Assembly: GCA_037444705.1 (NCBI GenBank)
Contig: JBBILY010000137.1
Location: forward strand, 1-8,437
From: DATCYX01 sp037444705
Lineage (GTDB): Bacteria > Chloroflexota > Anaerolineae > Anaerolineales > UBA4823
DNA length: 8,437 nt
Reading direction: 5' to 3'
Program-made: the position numbers and the translations under genes
Notes under the pieces: generated by a model
What the model saw: only the letters and a program-made list of their open reading frames with translations
Told to the model about the DNA's origin: nothing
Databases searched by the model: none
Part shown: piece after piece, positions 1-6,746 of the stretch
How positions within the stretch are numbered: the first letter of the stretch is position 1
How the letters are laid out: every line of letters begins with the position of its first letter

Positions 1-179
1 GCGAAATTAAGTTTGAGTTCAATCGGGGCTCCGAGATCTTGTGGCACAGGCACGAAGATCTCTTCCGTCACCGTGGGGCCTGTGGTCAACTCCGTCAGCG
101 GCAGGTCAATGGTTATCCCACAGGCGAGGCTCGCCAAAGCCACAAACACCAGTACAAACCAGGCGGATTTCGCAAACAT
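1..179 (-). CDS. Lipoprotein N-terminus (partial, runs off left edge), possibly toast-rack type
   Basis: The first 59 residues of a secreted lipoprotein are visible, from an ATG at 179 read leftward off the window. It has a short basic n-region (Lys4), a hydrophobic stretch at residues 7-19, and a lipobox LASLAC ending at Cys20, so signal peptidase II processing and a lipid anchor are expected. The mature part carries TTGPTVTEEIFVPVP at about residues 32-46, then a beta-strand-like IELKLNF. A strong GGAGAAGG ribosome site lies at 184-191, 4 bases before the ATG, and fixes the start. The TTGP...TEEI.VP pattern resembles, from memory, Chloroflexi lipoproteins annotated with a toast-rack/LiaF-like beta domain. 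That is inference, because the domain itself lies outside the window. It follows the ADP-ribosylglycohydrolase pseudogene after 214 bp. The CDS call is firm and the family is weak. Confidence 0.75.
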   Translation of the reverse strand, partial: MFAKSAWFVLVFVALASLACGITIDLPLTELTTGPTVTEEIFVPVPQDLGAPIELKLNF

Positions 180-393
180 AACACCTTCTCCGTTCAAAGA
201 TTGGTTGTTCTTTTGTATTTACGCTTTTGAGGCTGGAAAGTTGCACATTCAGGGAGCGCCAGGGCTTCGCGCAAGGTACAAATTTAACCCTCACAACCCG
301 GCCGCGGGTCGCCAGGGGGCGCAACGACCCAGACGATCTTTTTCGCAAAGGGTGAATTGACCCATTGGGCGAGGAAAGGGATTCCCGCCACTC

Positions 394-820
394 TCAGGTC
401 ATAAAGGGAGGATATTTCTCCCTCCACAGAGCCTCCTGAATGGGAGCGTTGCCCTGAGCAGCCTGATACAAGTCGTTGGCAATCTGCGCGATGACATCAG
501 ACATCTCCAGACGAGTGATCCACCCCTCAGGGATGGCGGATTTGCCCAGCATCAGCCTTAAAATGTTGCCGGTTATGCTAGCAGTGCTATCGCAGTCTCC
601 ACTGTGATTGACCGCTGCCAGCACACCCTGAGTGTATTTGGGTATCATCGGTGAAGCGACCTCTGCCCTCAGCCCCCCGCAGGTAGTCGGTCACACCTTC
701 TGGCCCAAACCTGCGTCTGATTTCGGCGATGTCCATGAACTCAATTGGGGCGCCCAGGGCATCCCCGATAGCCCCACCCAGCAGACACCCCAGATAATGA
801 TCAAGCGTCAAGCGGGTCAT
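394..820 (-). pseudogene. ADP-ribosylglycohydrolase, internal deletion and frame change
   Basis: Both ends of an ADP-ribosylglycohydrolase (DraG/ARH family, removes ADP-ribose from proteins or other targets) are present, but the middle is missing. The N-terminal part, from ATG 820, shows GGAIGDALGAPIEF and GRGRFTDDTQ, the first metal-binding motif, ending near 638. Just after TDDTQ the homology jumps to a different reading frame. That frame carries GVLAAVNHSGDCDST, the second metal-binding motif, and runs to a TGA at 394. Together they give about 140 codons, against roughly 300 or more in the family, so 150 or more residues are gone and the halves are out of frame. The core helices between the two metal motifs are absent, so no active enzyme is expected. 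A GTG at 829 is also open, but AGGA at 831-834 is correctly spaced (10 bases) only for ATG 820. The gene lies 33 bp after the large lipoprotein and was probably co-transcribed with it. A collapsed assembly is the alternative explanation. Confidence 0.85.
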
Positions 821-826
821 CGTGAT

Positions 827-840
827 CACATCCTGATGTG
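827..840. repeat. Short inverted repeat over the pseudogene ribosome site
   Basis: CACATC-CT-GATGTG is a perfect 6-bp inverted repeat with a 2-base centre, in the 33-bp gap between the lipoprotein stop and the pseudogene start. It covers the AGGA ribosome site. Next to it, sharing 827-829, is the 8-bp palindrome GTGATCAC at 822-829. It could be an operator half-site pair or an RNA hairpin, or chance. Confidence 0.3.
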
Positions 841-853
841 GGTTCGGTTGCTC

Positions 854-2317
854 TTATGGGACGTAAGGCGGTAGAGTCAACACGATAAATTTTCCATCGT
901 CTTGTTTCACCCAAAAGTCAAACTGGGTCTGAGGCGGAAATTCTTCGGGGCTGGCACCGCAGCACGGGCCGAGAGAGAACAGGCTGCCATCAGGGTTTTC
1001 AAACTCCAGGGTAAAGCGGAAATCACTCGGCCCGAGTTGGGTTTCCCAGACAAAGTTCCTGACCTTGAGGTGGCAGACGAAGCCGTTAATGGTGCAGGCA
1101 TTGTGGAACAGGGCGGAATAATCGTTGGGGTCAAGGTTGGGGTTCATGTCGCGAAGCCCCTGATAGTCTCCGCCATAGAGAGCCACTGCCTCTGAGTAGC
1201 GCCCAGCCTTCAGGGCATCCAGATAGGCCAGCAAGGCCTGGCGGGCGGATTGAATCTGCTGCAAATCGGGCTGGGTCAGGGCCTGGGCTAAAATATCTGC
1301 GACCAGGCTGTTCATGGCCTGAAGTTCGTTTTCATCCACCTGGCGCTTGCCCGTCCCTGCCAAGAGGAGGCGGATGGTCATGGCGTCGGCAGTGCCAGGG
1401 CTGGTGTGCTCATACTCCAGTTCCTCAAATTCATCTACCCAGGAATAAATTTGCTGCAATTGGTGCGATGTCAGGCGGATGCGCACTGGTTGAGCGGCCA
1501 GGTCGCCCTTGCAAGACGAGACCAGGGCCACTCCGCTGCGATAGATGGTCACCTCATCGCATAAGGCGGCAATCCCACCCCGGCGCTGCCAGTCGAGGGC
1601 CAACCCCCAGGCAGCGCCCGTGCGCCCGCTGATGGCCTGTTCGTATAGTAGACGCGCCCATTCGGCGAGGGCGCGCTCTTCCCAGGGAGTGGCGGTGATG
1701 GCCCCCTGGCCGTAGAAGGTCACTGTGCCGGCCGGGGTTTGCGCCTCAAAAGGCGCATATTTCTGCGTAAAGTAGTCCACCTCGGCGGTGAACGTGCCCG
1801 CAGCGAATTTGCTTTGCAGCAAAACGCCCCCACACAGGCCGTGGGCGGCGGTTTCGCGGCTCATGAAGAGGCTCACGCACTCGCCGTCTCTCTCTTGCGA
1901 CCAGATGATGAGCGGGTTTTCAATCTCCAGCGGGGGCGCCGCCGCCAGGTAGTAGCGACTGCCATCCTGGTTGGTGTGCACCTCATACAGCGCGCCTTCG
2001 GCCTGCAGGATGATCTTGTAGCCCGGGGTGATCACCTCGGCACAGGCGCGCTGGGCAAATTCCACCCCCAGGCAGGCATCGGGCCAGTCCGCCGCCTCAA
2101 TGGATTGGGGTATAACGCCATCGAGGGAAAGCCCTAACTGCTGGGCAAGCCACTGGCGGATGTTTTCAACCGCAGAGGGTGGGATGGGAGAGGGGGAAGG
2201 TGTGATGGGGGTGGCTGTGGGAGGCGTTAGCGTGGCCATCGGCGCGGGGGTGGGGGTCGGCGTGGTGGCGGGGGCGCAGGCAGCCAGAAGTAGGGCGAGC
2301 AGGATGAAGAGGGCCAT
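854..2317 (-). CDS. Large modular lipoprotein of unknown function
   Basis: From ATG 2317 this is a 487-residue lipoprotein. Residues 2-13 are hydrophobic and end in LLAAC with the lipid-anchored Cys14. A Thr/Pro-rich tether follows at about 16-48. Module one (about 49-126) carries WPDACLGV at 78-85 and ITPGY at 96-100, a cysteine-bearing pattern I recall from other Chloroflexi secreted proteins but cannot name. Module two (about 215-350) has CDEVTIYRSG and a nearby SSC, followed by predicted helices. Module three (about 357-487) begins with a helix of the type ARQALLAYLDALKAGRYSEA, followed by aromatic beta strands, which resembles an NTF2/SnoaL-like fold. It has several cysteines. The frame is open upstream to 2521, but that stretch (TTG start, Arg/Pro-rich, no ribosome site) does not look like protein. 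Start 2317 has only a weak, too-close GAAGG, and the n-region lacks Lys or Arg, so the true start is uncertain. The function is unknown and is probably cell-surface. Confidence 0.8.
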   Translation of the reverse strand: MALFILLALLLAACAPATTPTPTPAPMATLTPPTATPITPSPSPIPPSAVENIRQWLAQQLGLSLDGVIPQSIEAADWPDACLGVEFAQRACAEVITPGYKIILQAEGALYEVHTNQDGSRYYLAAAPPLEIENPLIIWSQERDGECVSLFMSRETAAHGLCGGVLLQSKFAAGTFTAEVDYFTQKYAPFEAQTPAGTVTFYGQGAITATPWEERALAEWARLLYEQAISGRTGAAWGLALDWQRRGGIAALCDEVTIYRSGVALVSSCKGDLAAQPVRIRLTSHQLQQIYSWVDEFEELEYEHTSPGTADAMTIRLLLAGTGKRQVDENELQAMNSLVADILAQALTQPDLQQIQSARQALLAYLDALKAGRYSEAVALYGGDYQGLRDMNPNLDPNDYSALFHNACTINGFVCHLKVRNFVWETQLGPSDFRFTLEFENPDGSLFSLGPCCGASPEEFPPQTQFDFWVKQDDGKFIVLTLPPYVP

Positions 2318-2441
2318 GCCTTCAGGGCTGAGAAACCTCGCACCAACCTTCCTGTCCAAGGTAACGGTCTGCCTGCGGGCATGGGCCAGTTGGGAACGCA
2401 GGAAAGGTCGCGCATGTGGGATAAAGATATCTACCATACAG

Positions 2442-2459
2442 GAATTGCGCATGCGATTC
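2442..2459. repeat. Imperfect inverted repeat
   Basis: GAATTGC and GCGATTC pair as a 7-bp stem with one G-T wobble around a GCAT centre. The core holds the palindrome CGCATGCG at 2448-2455. It would sit in the 5' leader of the lipoprotein message if transcription starts at the minus-strand TATAAT box. Its role is unknown and it could be chance. Confidence 0.25.
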
Positions 2460-2507
2460 GGCAAATCAAGAGCAGAACAGGGCCCACCGTTCGGGCTGAC
2501 TGTACTG

Positions 2508-2588
2508 TCACTGCGACGCAACGCTCCCTGCGGCGGTAGGCGGTGAGGTAAGGGTGATGATCAACAAGGAAATATACAGGCGGGACAT
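2508..2588 (-). CDS. Doubtful 26-residue hydrophobic peptide
   Basis: A short frame from ATG 2588 to TGA at 2508 encodes a peptide with basic Arg3, a hydrophobic core YISLLIITL and a Ser/Thr/Ala/Pro-rich tail, like a small secreted or membrane peptide. A reasonable AAAAAGG site lies 5 bases before the ATG. The same frame also opens at ATG 2645, which would give 45 residues, about 5 bases after the minus-strand TATAAT, as in leaderless messages. The length is so short that chance is likely. It may be a leader peptide for the downstream lipoprotein or nothing. Confidence 0.15.
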   Translation of the reverse strand: MSRLYISLLIITLTSPPTAAGSVASQ

Positions 2589-2650
2589 AAATACCTTTTT
2601 TATTAAAGACGACTTTTCTGCGGGAGAGGTTCCCCTAGGTTTCATGGTAA

Positions 2651-2656
2651 ATTATA
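2651..2656 (-). promoter_or_regulatory. Candidate -10 box facing left (lipoprotein operon)
   Basis: This is a perfect TATAAT on the minus strand in an AT-rich spacer. No good -35 match is seen 16-18 bases upstream (TCATCC region). It forms one arm (ATTATACG, 2651-2658) of an inverted repeat whose other arm is the rightward box. The message would have a leader of about 325 bases before the lipoprotein ATG at 2317. Confidence 0.35.
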
Positions 2657-2691
2657 CGCCTCCCGATCTTCCAGGATGATCCACTTGCCCG

Positions 2692-2697
2692 TATAAT
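2692..2697 (+). promoter_or_regulatory. Candidate -10 box facing right (small membrane protein and sua5)
   Basis: This is a perfect TATAAT about 55 bases before the ATG of the small membrane protein. The -35 region, TTCCAG at 2669-2674 with 17-base spacing, matches the consensus only weakly. Its position just upstream of the plus-strand pair fits a sigma-70-type promoter. Confidence 0.4.
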
Positions 2698-2751
2698 AAT
2701 ATATGTGATGAGTATGATTATGTGTAGGGTTTACCTGAAGGCAGCCCTCCT

Positions 2752-2910
2752 ATGAAGGCGTTTTTAGTCTTTTCCATCCTGCAGACGATCCTGCTGCTGG
2801 TATATGTTACCCTTTACATCCGCCAGACAATCCGTCAGTTGGCGGGCTGGTTGCATAAATCAAGCGGGACGGGGCAGGGATTTGTCCGCAAGGGCAGGCA
2901 ACGGCGCTGA
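2752..2910 (+). CDS. Small single-span membrane protein, 52 residues
   Basis: ATG 2752 to TGA 2910 encodes a protein with one hydrophobic helix (about residues 4-23, FLVFSILQTILLLVYVTLYI). A basic, soluble tail follows and ends in RKGRQRR, so an N-out/C-in orientation is expected. An in-frame TAG shortly upstream rules out a longer start. The ribosome site is weak (GAAGG about 11 bases upstream), but a perfect TATAAT lies in front. It sits 73 bp before sua5 on the same strand and may share its message. I do not recognise the family. The clean hydrophobic-then-basic layout makes it more likely real than chance, but it is short. Confidence 0.5.
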   Translation: MKAFLVFSILQTILLLVYVTLYIRQTIRQLAGWLHKSSGTGQGFVRKGRQRR

Positions 2911-2983
2911 GAGGGGCGAAGGGGGACGGCGGGTTGCCAGAGCCAATGCGAGCCCCGAGTTGAGGTATGTTCAGGATTAACTG

Positions 2984-4039
2984 ATGACGCGAGTGTTGCG
3001 GGTTGATCCCCAATCGCCTGACCCGCAGGTGATTGCCGCGGCGGCGATGGAAATTCTAAACGGCAATTTAGTCGCCTTCCCCACCGAAACGGTGTATGGC
3101 CTGGGAGCCAATGCGCTGGACGAGGCTGCGGTGCGGCGCATCTTCATCGCCAAAGGCCGTCCCACGGAAGACCCTTTGATCGTGCACTTGGCTTCCAGGG
3201 AGGATTTGCCGCGCGTGACGCGCCATCTTCCGCCTGAGGCTGAGGCACTGGCGCGCCGATTCTGGCCTGGCCCACTGACCCTGGTGTTGCCTCGGGGCAG
3301 GGCTGTGCCCCCAAGTGTCACCGCGGGATTGGATACGGTGGCGGTGCGTGTACCTGCGCACCCGGTGGCGCTGGCGCTGTTGCGCGCCAGCGGGGTGCCC
3401 ATCGCCGCGCCTTCGGCCAATCGCTTTGGTCATACCAGCCCCACTACGGCGCGCCACGTGTTGGATGACCTGGCAGGGCGCGTTGATCTGATCCTGGATG
3501 GCGGGGCGACCATGGTTGGGGTCGAATCCACCGTTTTAGACCTGACCCGCTCACCCGCCGTGATTTTACGCCCCGGAGGCGTGACGCGTGAAGCCCTGGA
3601 AAGCGTCTTGGGGGTGGTGCTGGTTCATGGCGAGGGGGAGGCTGAAACCACGCCGGTGCTCAAACCCCAGGCCTCGCCTGGGATGTTGAAGCGGCATTAT
3701 GCCCCGCGCGCCCGCTTGATTTTGTTCGTCACCCGCGCGCCCGAAGTCACCCTGAGCCAGATGGCTGCCATGGCACGCCGCCTGGCGGCCGAGGAAGCCA
3801 GGGTGGGCGTTTTAGTGGCCGAGGAGGACTTTGGCGCTTTCGCAGGGCTACCGCTCAGGCTGTTTAACCTCGGTAGCAGCGCCGACCTGGCGGGCATCGC
3901 CCGCCGCCTCTTTGCCGGCTTGCGGGCGCTGGATGAGCAGGGTGTGGATGTCATCCTGGCGCGCGATTTTGGCCAGGGCGGTCTGGGCTTGGCCATCCAC
4001 GATCGCCTGCGGCGAGCAGCGCACCAGGTGATTGAATGA
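2984..4039 (+). CDS. sua5: L-threonylcarbamoyladenylate synthase, Sua5 type
   Basis: It makes threonylcarbamoyl-AMP from threonine, bicarbonate and ATP in the cytoplasm. The TsaD machinery then uses this to build t6A37 on ANN-decoding tRNAs. At 351 residues it is the long Sua5 form, with a catalytic YrdC domain and a C-terminal Sua5 domain, rather than the short TsaC form. The YrdC domain (about 10-205) shows FPTETVYGLGANA at 32-44, KGRPTEDPLIVH at 57-68, FWPGPLTLVL at 93-102, VAVRVPAHP at 119-127, PIAAPSANRFGHTSPT at 139-154, and GVESTVLDL at 178-186. The linker that closes over the active site is seen as SPGMLKRHYAPRA at 230-242. The rest is the Rossmann-like Sua5 domain, ending with IHDRLRRAA. 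AGGA at 2973-2976, 7 bases before ATG, supports the start. It converges on hemL with 29 bp between stops. Confidence 0.95.
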   Translation: MTRVLRVDPQSPDPQVIAAAAMEILNGNLVAFPTETVYGLGANALDEAAVRRIFIAKGRPTEDPLIVHLASREDLPRVTRHLPPEAEALARRFWPGPLTLVLPRGRAVPPSVTAGLDTVAVRVPAHPVALALLRASGVPIAAPSANRFGHTSPTTARHVLDDLAGRVDLILDGGATMVGVESTVLDLTRSPAVILRPGGVTREALESVLGVVLVHGEGEAETTPVLKPQASPGMLKRHYAPRARLILFVTRAPEVTLSQMAAMARRLAAEEARVGVLVAEEDFGAFAGLPLRLFNLGSSADLAGIARRLFAGLRALDEQGVDVILARDFGQGGLGLAIHDRLRRAAHQVIE

Positions 4040-4068
4040 CACCCGCTTGAGAAAACTCACCTGCTATC

Positions 4069-5358
4069 CTATCCCTTCAGGCGCAGCATGGCCTGATGGG
4101 CAGCCTCGATGGTTTGGCTGATAACAGCCTGGTCGTGAGCGGTGGAAATAAAAGCCGCCTCGAATTGTGACGGGGCCAGATAGACCCCAGATTCCAACAT
4201 GGCGCGGAAGAAATGGGCATAGCGCTGGGTGTCAGCGGTCTTGACCGAGGGCCAATCGCGCGGCGGGGTCTGGCTGAAGAACAGGGTGAACATCGTGCCC
4301 ACACGCCTGGTCTGGACGGGGATGCCCGCTTGCTGTGCGGCCTGGCACAGGCCCTCTTCCAGGCGGGCGGCAGCCGCTTCCAGCGCCTCCCAGGTGGCAG
4401 GTGAGCGGAGATGGTCTAAAGTGGCGATGCCCGCGCTCATTGCCAGGGGATTCCCCGAAAGCGTGCCGGCCTGATAGACCGGCCCGGCCGGGGCGACCAT
4501 CTGCATGATCTCGCGCCGCCCTCCATAGGCGCCCACCGGCAGCCCACCCCCAATGACTTTACCCAATGTGGTCAGGTCCGGCTGGATTTGATACAGCGCT
4601 TGCGCCCCGCCCGGATGGACGCGAAAGCCGCTCATCACCTCGTCGAAGATCAACAATGCCCCAAATTGCTGCGTCAATTGGCGCAAGCCGGGCAGGAAAC
4701 CAGGCAGCGGGGGAACAACCCCCATATTCCCGGCCACAGGCTCCACGATCACCGCGGCTATTTCCTCGGGATATTGGTGGAAGAGTTCAGCCACGGAGTC
4801 CAGATCGTTGTAGCGCGCCACCAGGGTATCCTGGGCCACAGAAGGCGGGACACCGGGCGAGTCGGGGAGGCCCAGGGTGACCACCCCAGAACCGGCCTGC
4901 ACCAGCAGGTAATCGGCGTGGCCATGGTAGCAACCTTCGAATTTGATGATCTTATGGTGTCCCGTGAAGGCCCGCGCCAGGCGCAAGGCGCTCATGGTGG
5001 CTTCGGTGCCAGAATTGACAAAGCGGATCATTTCCAAGGCGGGCATGAAGGATTGGATGCGCTGTGCCAGTTCCAGTTCCAGGGGGCTGGGGGCGCCGTA
5101 ACTGGTGCCCCGCTCCACGGCGCGCTTAAGGGCAGCGACAACCTGGGGGTGAGCGTGCCCCAGGATCAGCGGTCCCCAGGAGAGGACGTAATCAATGTAG
5201 CGGTTGCCATCTACATCGTAGAGATAGGCGCCTTCCCCACGCTCGATAAAGAGCGGCTGGCCACCGACGGCGCGAAAGGCGCGCACCGGTGAATCCACGC
5301 CGCCGGGCAGCAGGTTTTGGGCTTGCTGGAAGAGTTGATAAGACCTGGATGTATTCAT
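4069..5358 (-). CDS. hemL: Glutamate-1-semialdehyde 2,1-aminomutase
   Basis: It converts glutamate-1-semialdehyde to 5-aminolevulinate with PLP, the last step of the tRNA-dependent C5 route into tetrapyrroles. From ATG 5358 it has 429 residues, the usual length. Visible family marks are LPGGVDSPVRAF at 17-28, SGTEA at 116-120 (PLP phosphate), EPVAGNMG at 206-213, and FDEVMSGFRV at 238-247 (Asp239 to the PLP ring nitrogen). TTLGKVIGGGLPVGAYGG carries the Schiff-base Lys267, followed by AGTLSGNPLAM at 297-307 and LAPSQFEAAF near 394-403. The frame is open further upstream, but that part lies inside hemY and is not family-like. GGAG at 5367-5370, 8 bases before ATG, and the ATGA overlap with the hemY stop fix the start and suggest translational coupling. 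It is the last gene of the heme operon. Confidence 0.96.
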   Translation of the reverse strand: MNTSRSYQLFQQAQNLLPGGVDSPVRAFRAVGGQPLFIERGEGAYLYDVDGNRYIDYVLSWGPLILGHAHPQVVAALKRAVERGTSYGAPSPLELELAQRIQSFMPALEMIRFVNSGTEATMSALRLARAFTGHHKIIKFEGCYHGHADYLLVQAGSGVVTLGLPDSPGVPPSVAQDTLVARYNDLDSVAELFHQYPEEIAAVIVEPVAGNMGVVPPLPGFLPGLRQLTQQFGALLIFDEVMSGFRVHPGGAQALYQIQPDLTTLGKVIGGGLPVGAYGGRREIMQMVAPAGPVYQAGTLSGNPLAMSAGIATLDHLRSPATWEALEAAAARLEEGLCQAAQQAGIPVQTRRVGTMFTLFFSQTPPRDWPSVKTADTQRYAHFFRAMLESGVYLAPSQFEAAFISTAHDQAVISQTIEAAHQAMLRLKG

Positions 5359-6746
5359 AGCACAATCTCCGCAGCTTGTTCGCCAGAATGGATGCAATCG
5401 GGTATGCCAATGCCACCATAAGCGTTCCCTGCCAGAGCTAACCCTGGCCATTTTTGTAACGCCGCCTGAATGCGAGCCAGGCGCTCAGGATGTCCCAGGT
5501 TGTATTGGGGCATGGCTTTCTCCCAGATGTAAACCTGATGGAGTACCGCAGGGGCGCTGATGCCCAGGGTGAGTTTCAACTCCTGACGCGCCATTTGCAG
5601 CAGGCTGCCCTCGTCCCAGGGGATGGCTTGCTCCTGGCCGGCGCGGCCGACGAAGACGCGCAACAGCGCATAACCAGGTGGGGCGCGGTGGGGGAATTTG
5701 GTTGACGTCCAGGTGCATGCCAGGGCCTGGCGCCCCTCGCAGCGAGGGATGACATAGCCGTACCCGTCCAAGGGGCGCGGCAGGTCTTCCACCCGATAGG
5801 CCAGGGAAATCGTAGCCGTGGAAGCATAAGGGATGGCGCCCAAATCTGCCGCCAGGGAAGGGTCCAGAGGGGCTAACAGGGCGCCCGCAGCGTAGGCGGG
5901 AACCGCCAGGATGACGCCTTGGGCGTGCAAGGCGTTGCCACGTTTGGGCTGGACGCGGTAAATGCCGTCTGAGAAAGATACACTGTCCACCGCAGAGTTC
6001 AGGCGTAAATCCGCGCCCTGTTGATTCAGCACCTCGATCAAGGTTTCGACGATCTCCGCCAGGCCGCTGGTCGGGGTGAGGAAGGCCGAGCGAGCATGGC
6101 CGTTGTTTGGCTGCTGGCGGCGCAGTGCCAGAGCACCCCTGGCCAGGCTGCCATATTTCAATTCGAGTTGGCGCAGGTAGGGAAAAGTGGCTCGCAAGCT
6201 GAGTTGATCGCCATCGCCGGCGTAAATGCCGCTGAGCAGGGGTTCGATCAGATGCTCATACGCGGCGCGCCCCAGGCGACGAGAAATGAAGGCGCCCAGG
6301 CTCTCATCGCCATCATCGGGGCGGGGCGGCAGGAAGAAATCTAACCCCAGGCGAGCTTTTTGAGGCCAGGTGAGCAGGTCACTGCGCAGGATGGGGGCGA
6401 AGCGGGTGGGGATCATCATCGTCAGCCCTTCAGGCAGGGGGCGCAACTGCCCCCGATGCAAGACATAGGTGTTCCGGTGCTCAGGGTTGGTGCCGTGTAA
6501 CCGCGTCTCGAGGCCCAATTCGCGGCACAGGGCAACCGCCCAGGGTTTGGTGGCGAGAAAGGTGTCTGGACCACCTTCGATGACAAAACCTTTGAGGCGC
6601 TGGGTGACGATCTTGCCTCCCCAGCGCGCATCGGCTTCGAGCAGGGTCAGATGCAGGGGAATGCCCCGCTCAGCGGCTTTGCGATAGGTATAGTAGGCCG
6701 CTGCAAGGCCGGCGATGCCTCCACCGATGATGACGATGTGCTTCAT
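5355..6746 (-). CDS. hemY: Protoporphyrinogen/coproporphyrinogen III oxidase, FAD-dependent
   Basis: It is an oxygen-dependent FAD flavoprotein that removes six electrons from a porphyrinogen. The substrate is coproporphyrinogen III in the coproporphyrin branch (CgoX) or protoporphyrinogen IX in the classical branch. Its 463 residues are typical. The N-terminal Rossmann motif IVIIGGGIAGLAAAYY (4-19) is followed by LLEADARWGGKI (35-46), where Glu37 should bind the FAD ribose. IEGGPDTF is at 56-63 and LIEPLLSGIYAGD at 166-178. The C-terminal FAD motif LALAGNAYGGIGIPDCIHSG is at 436-455. There is no membrane span or signal peptide. The ATG overlaps the hemH stop (ATGA), and the gene's own stop overlaps the hemL start in the same way. 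GGAGG lies about 12 bases upstream of the ATG, so coupling with hemH probably matters. The pairing with a MAYG-type ferrochelatase favours the coproporphyrinogen reading, but the sequence does not decide it. Confidence 0.94.
   Translation of the reverse strand: MKHIVIIGGGIAGLAAAYYTYRKAAERGIPLHLTLLEADARWGGKIVTQRLKGFVIEGGPDTFLATKPWAVALCRELGLETRLHGTNPEHRNTYVLHRGQLRPLPEGLTMMIPTRFAPILRSDLLTWPQKARLGLDFFLPPRPDDGDESLGAFISRRLGRAAYEHLIEPLLSGIYAGDGDQLSLRATFPYLRQLELKYGSLARGALALRRQQPNNGHARSAFLTPTSGLAEIVETLIEVLNQQGADLRLNSAVDSVSFSDGIYRVQPKRGNALHAQGVILAVPAYAAGALLAPLDPSLAADLGAIPYASTATISLAYRVEDLPRPLDGYGYVIPRCEGRQALACTWTSTKFPHRAPPGYALLRVFVGRAGQEQAIPWDEGSLLQMARQELKLTLGISAPAVLHQVYIWEKAMPQYNLGHPERLARIQAALQKWPGLALAGNAYGGIGIPDCIHSGEQAAEIVL

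Larger units (their letters stand above)
2318..2751. other. Intergenic region, 434 bp, with divergent promoter patch
   Basis: There is no convincing gene here. From left to right it holds an imperfect inverted repeat at 2442-2459, an AT-rich stretch with a T-run near 2595-2600, and the pair of outward-facing TATAAT boxes at 2651-2656 and 2692-2697. On the minus strand two very short nested frames end at 2508 (starts 2645 and 2588). The longer minus-strand frame open to 2521 joins the lipoprotein in frame but reads like non-coding DNA. Confidence 0.6.

Noticed and set aside
216..246. Promoter for the left lipoprotein (TAAATA on the minus strand)
   Set aside because: The -10 is imperfect and no acceptable -35 lies at 16-18 bases, so the support is too weak to list.
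294..310. GC hairpin ACCCGGCCGCGGGT between the pseudogene and the left lipoprotein
   Set aside because: It is a short GC palindrome without a following T-run and could arise by chance in GC-rich DNA.
13..360. Plus-strand open frame of 115 residues at the left edge
   Set aside because: It is antisense to the lipoprotein N-terminus, which has a lipobox and a strong ribosome site. The plus frame has no protein-like features.
2085..2300. Low-complexity Pro/Thr repeats as a tandem DNA repeat
   Set aside because: These are the codons of the lipoprotein tether. The DNA is not a regular tandem repeat.
4040..4068. Possible shared terminator between sua5 and hemL (TGAG-AAAA-CTCA)
   Set aside because: The stem is only 4 bp and has no T-run on either strand, so it does not support a terminator call.
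4588..5292. Long plus-strand frame of 234 residues opposite hemL
   Set aside because: It is the antisense shadow of a high-GC gene. The minus strand encodes a complete HemL with all catalytic motifs.
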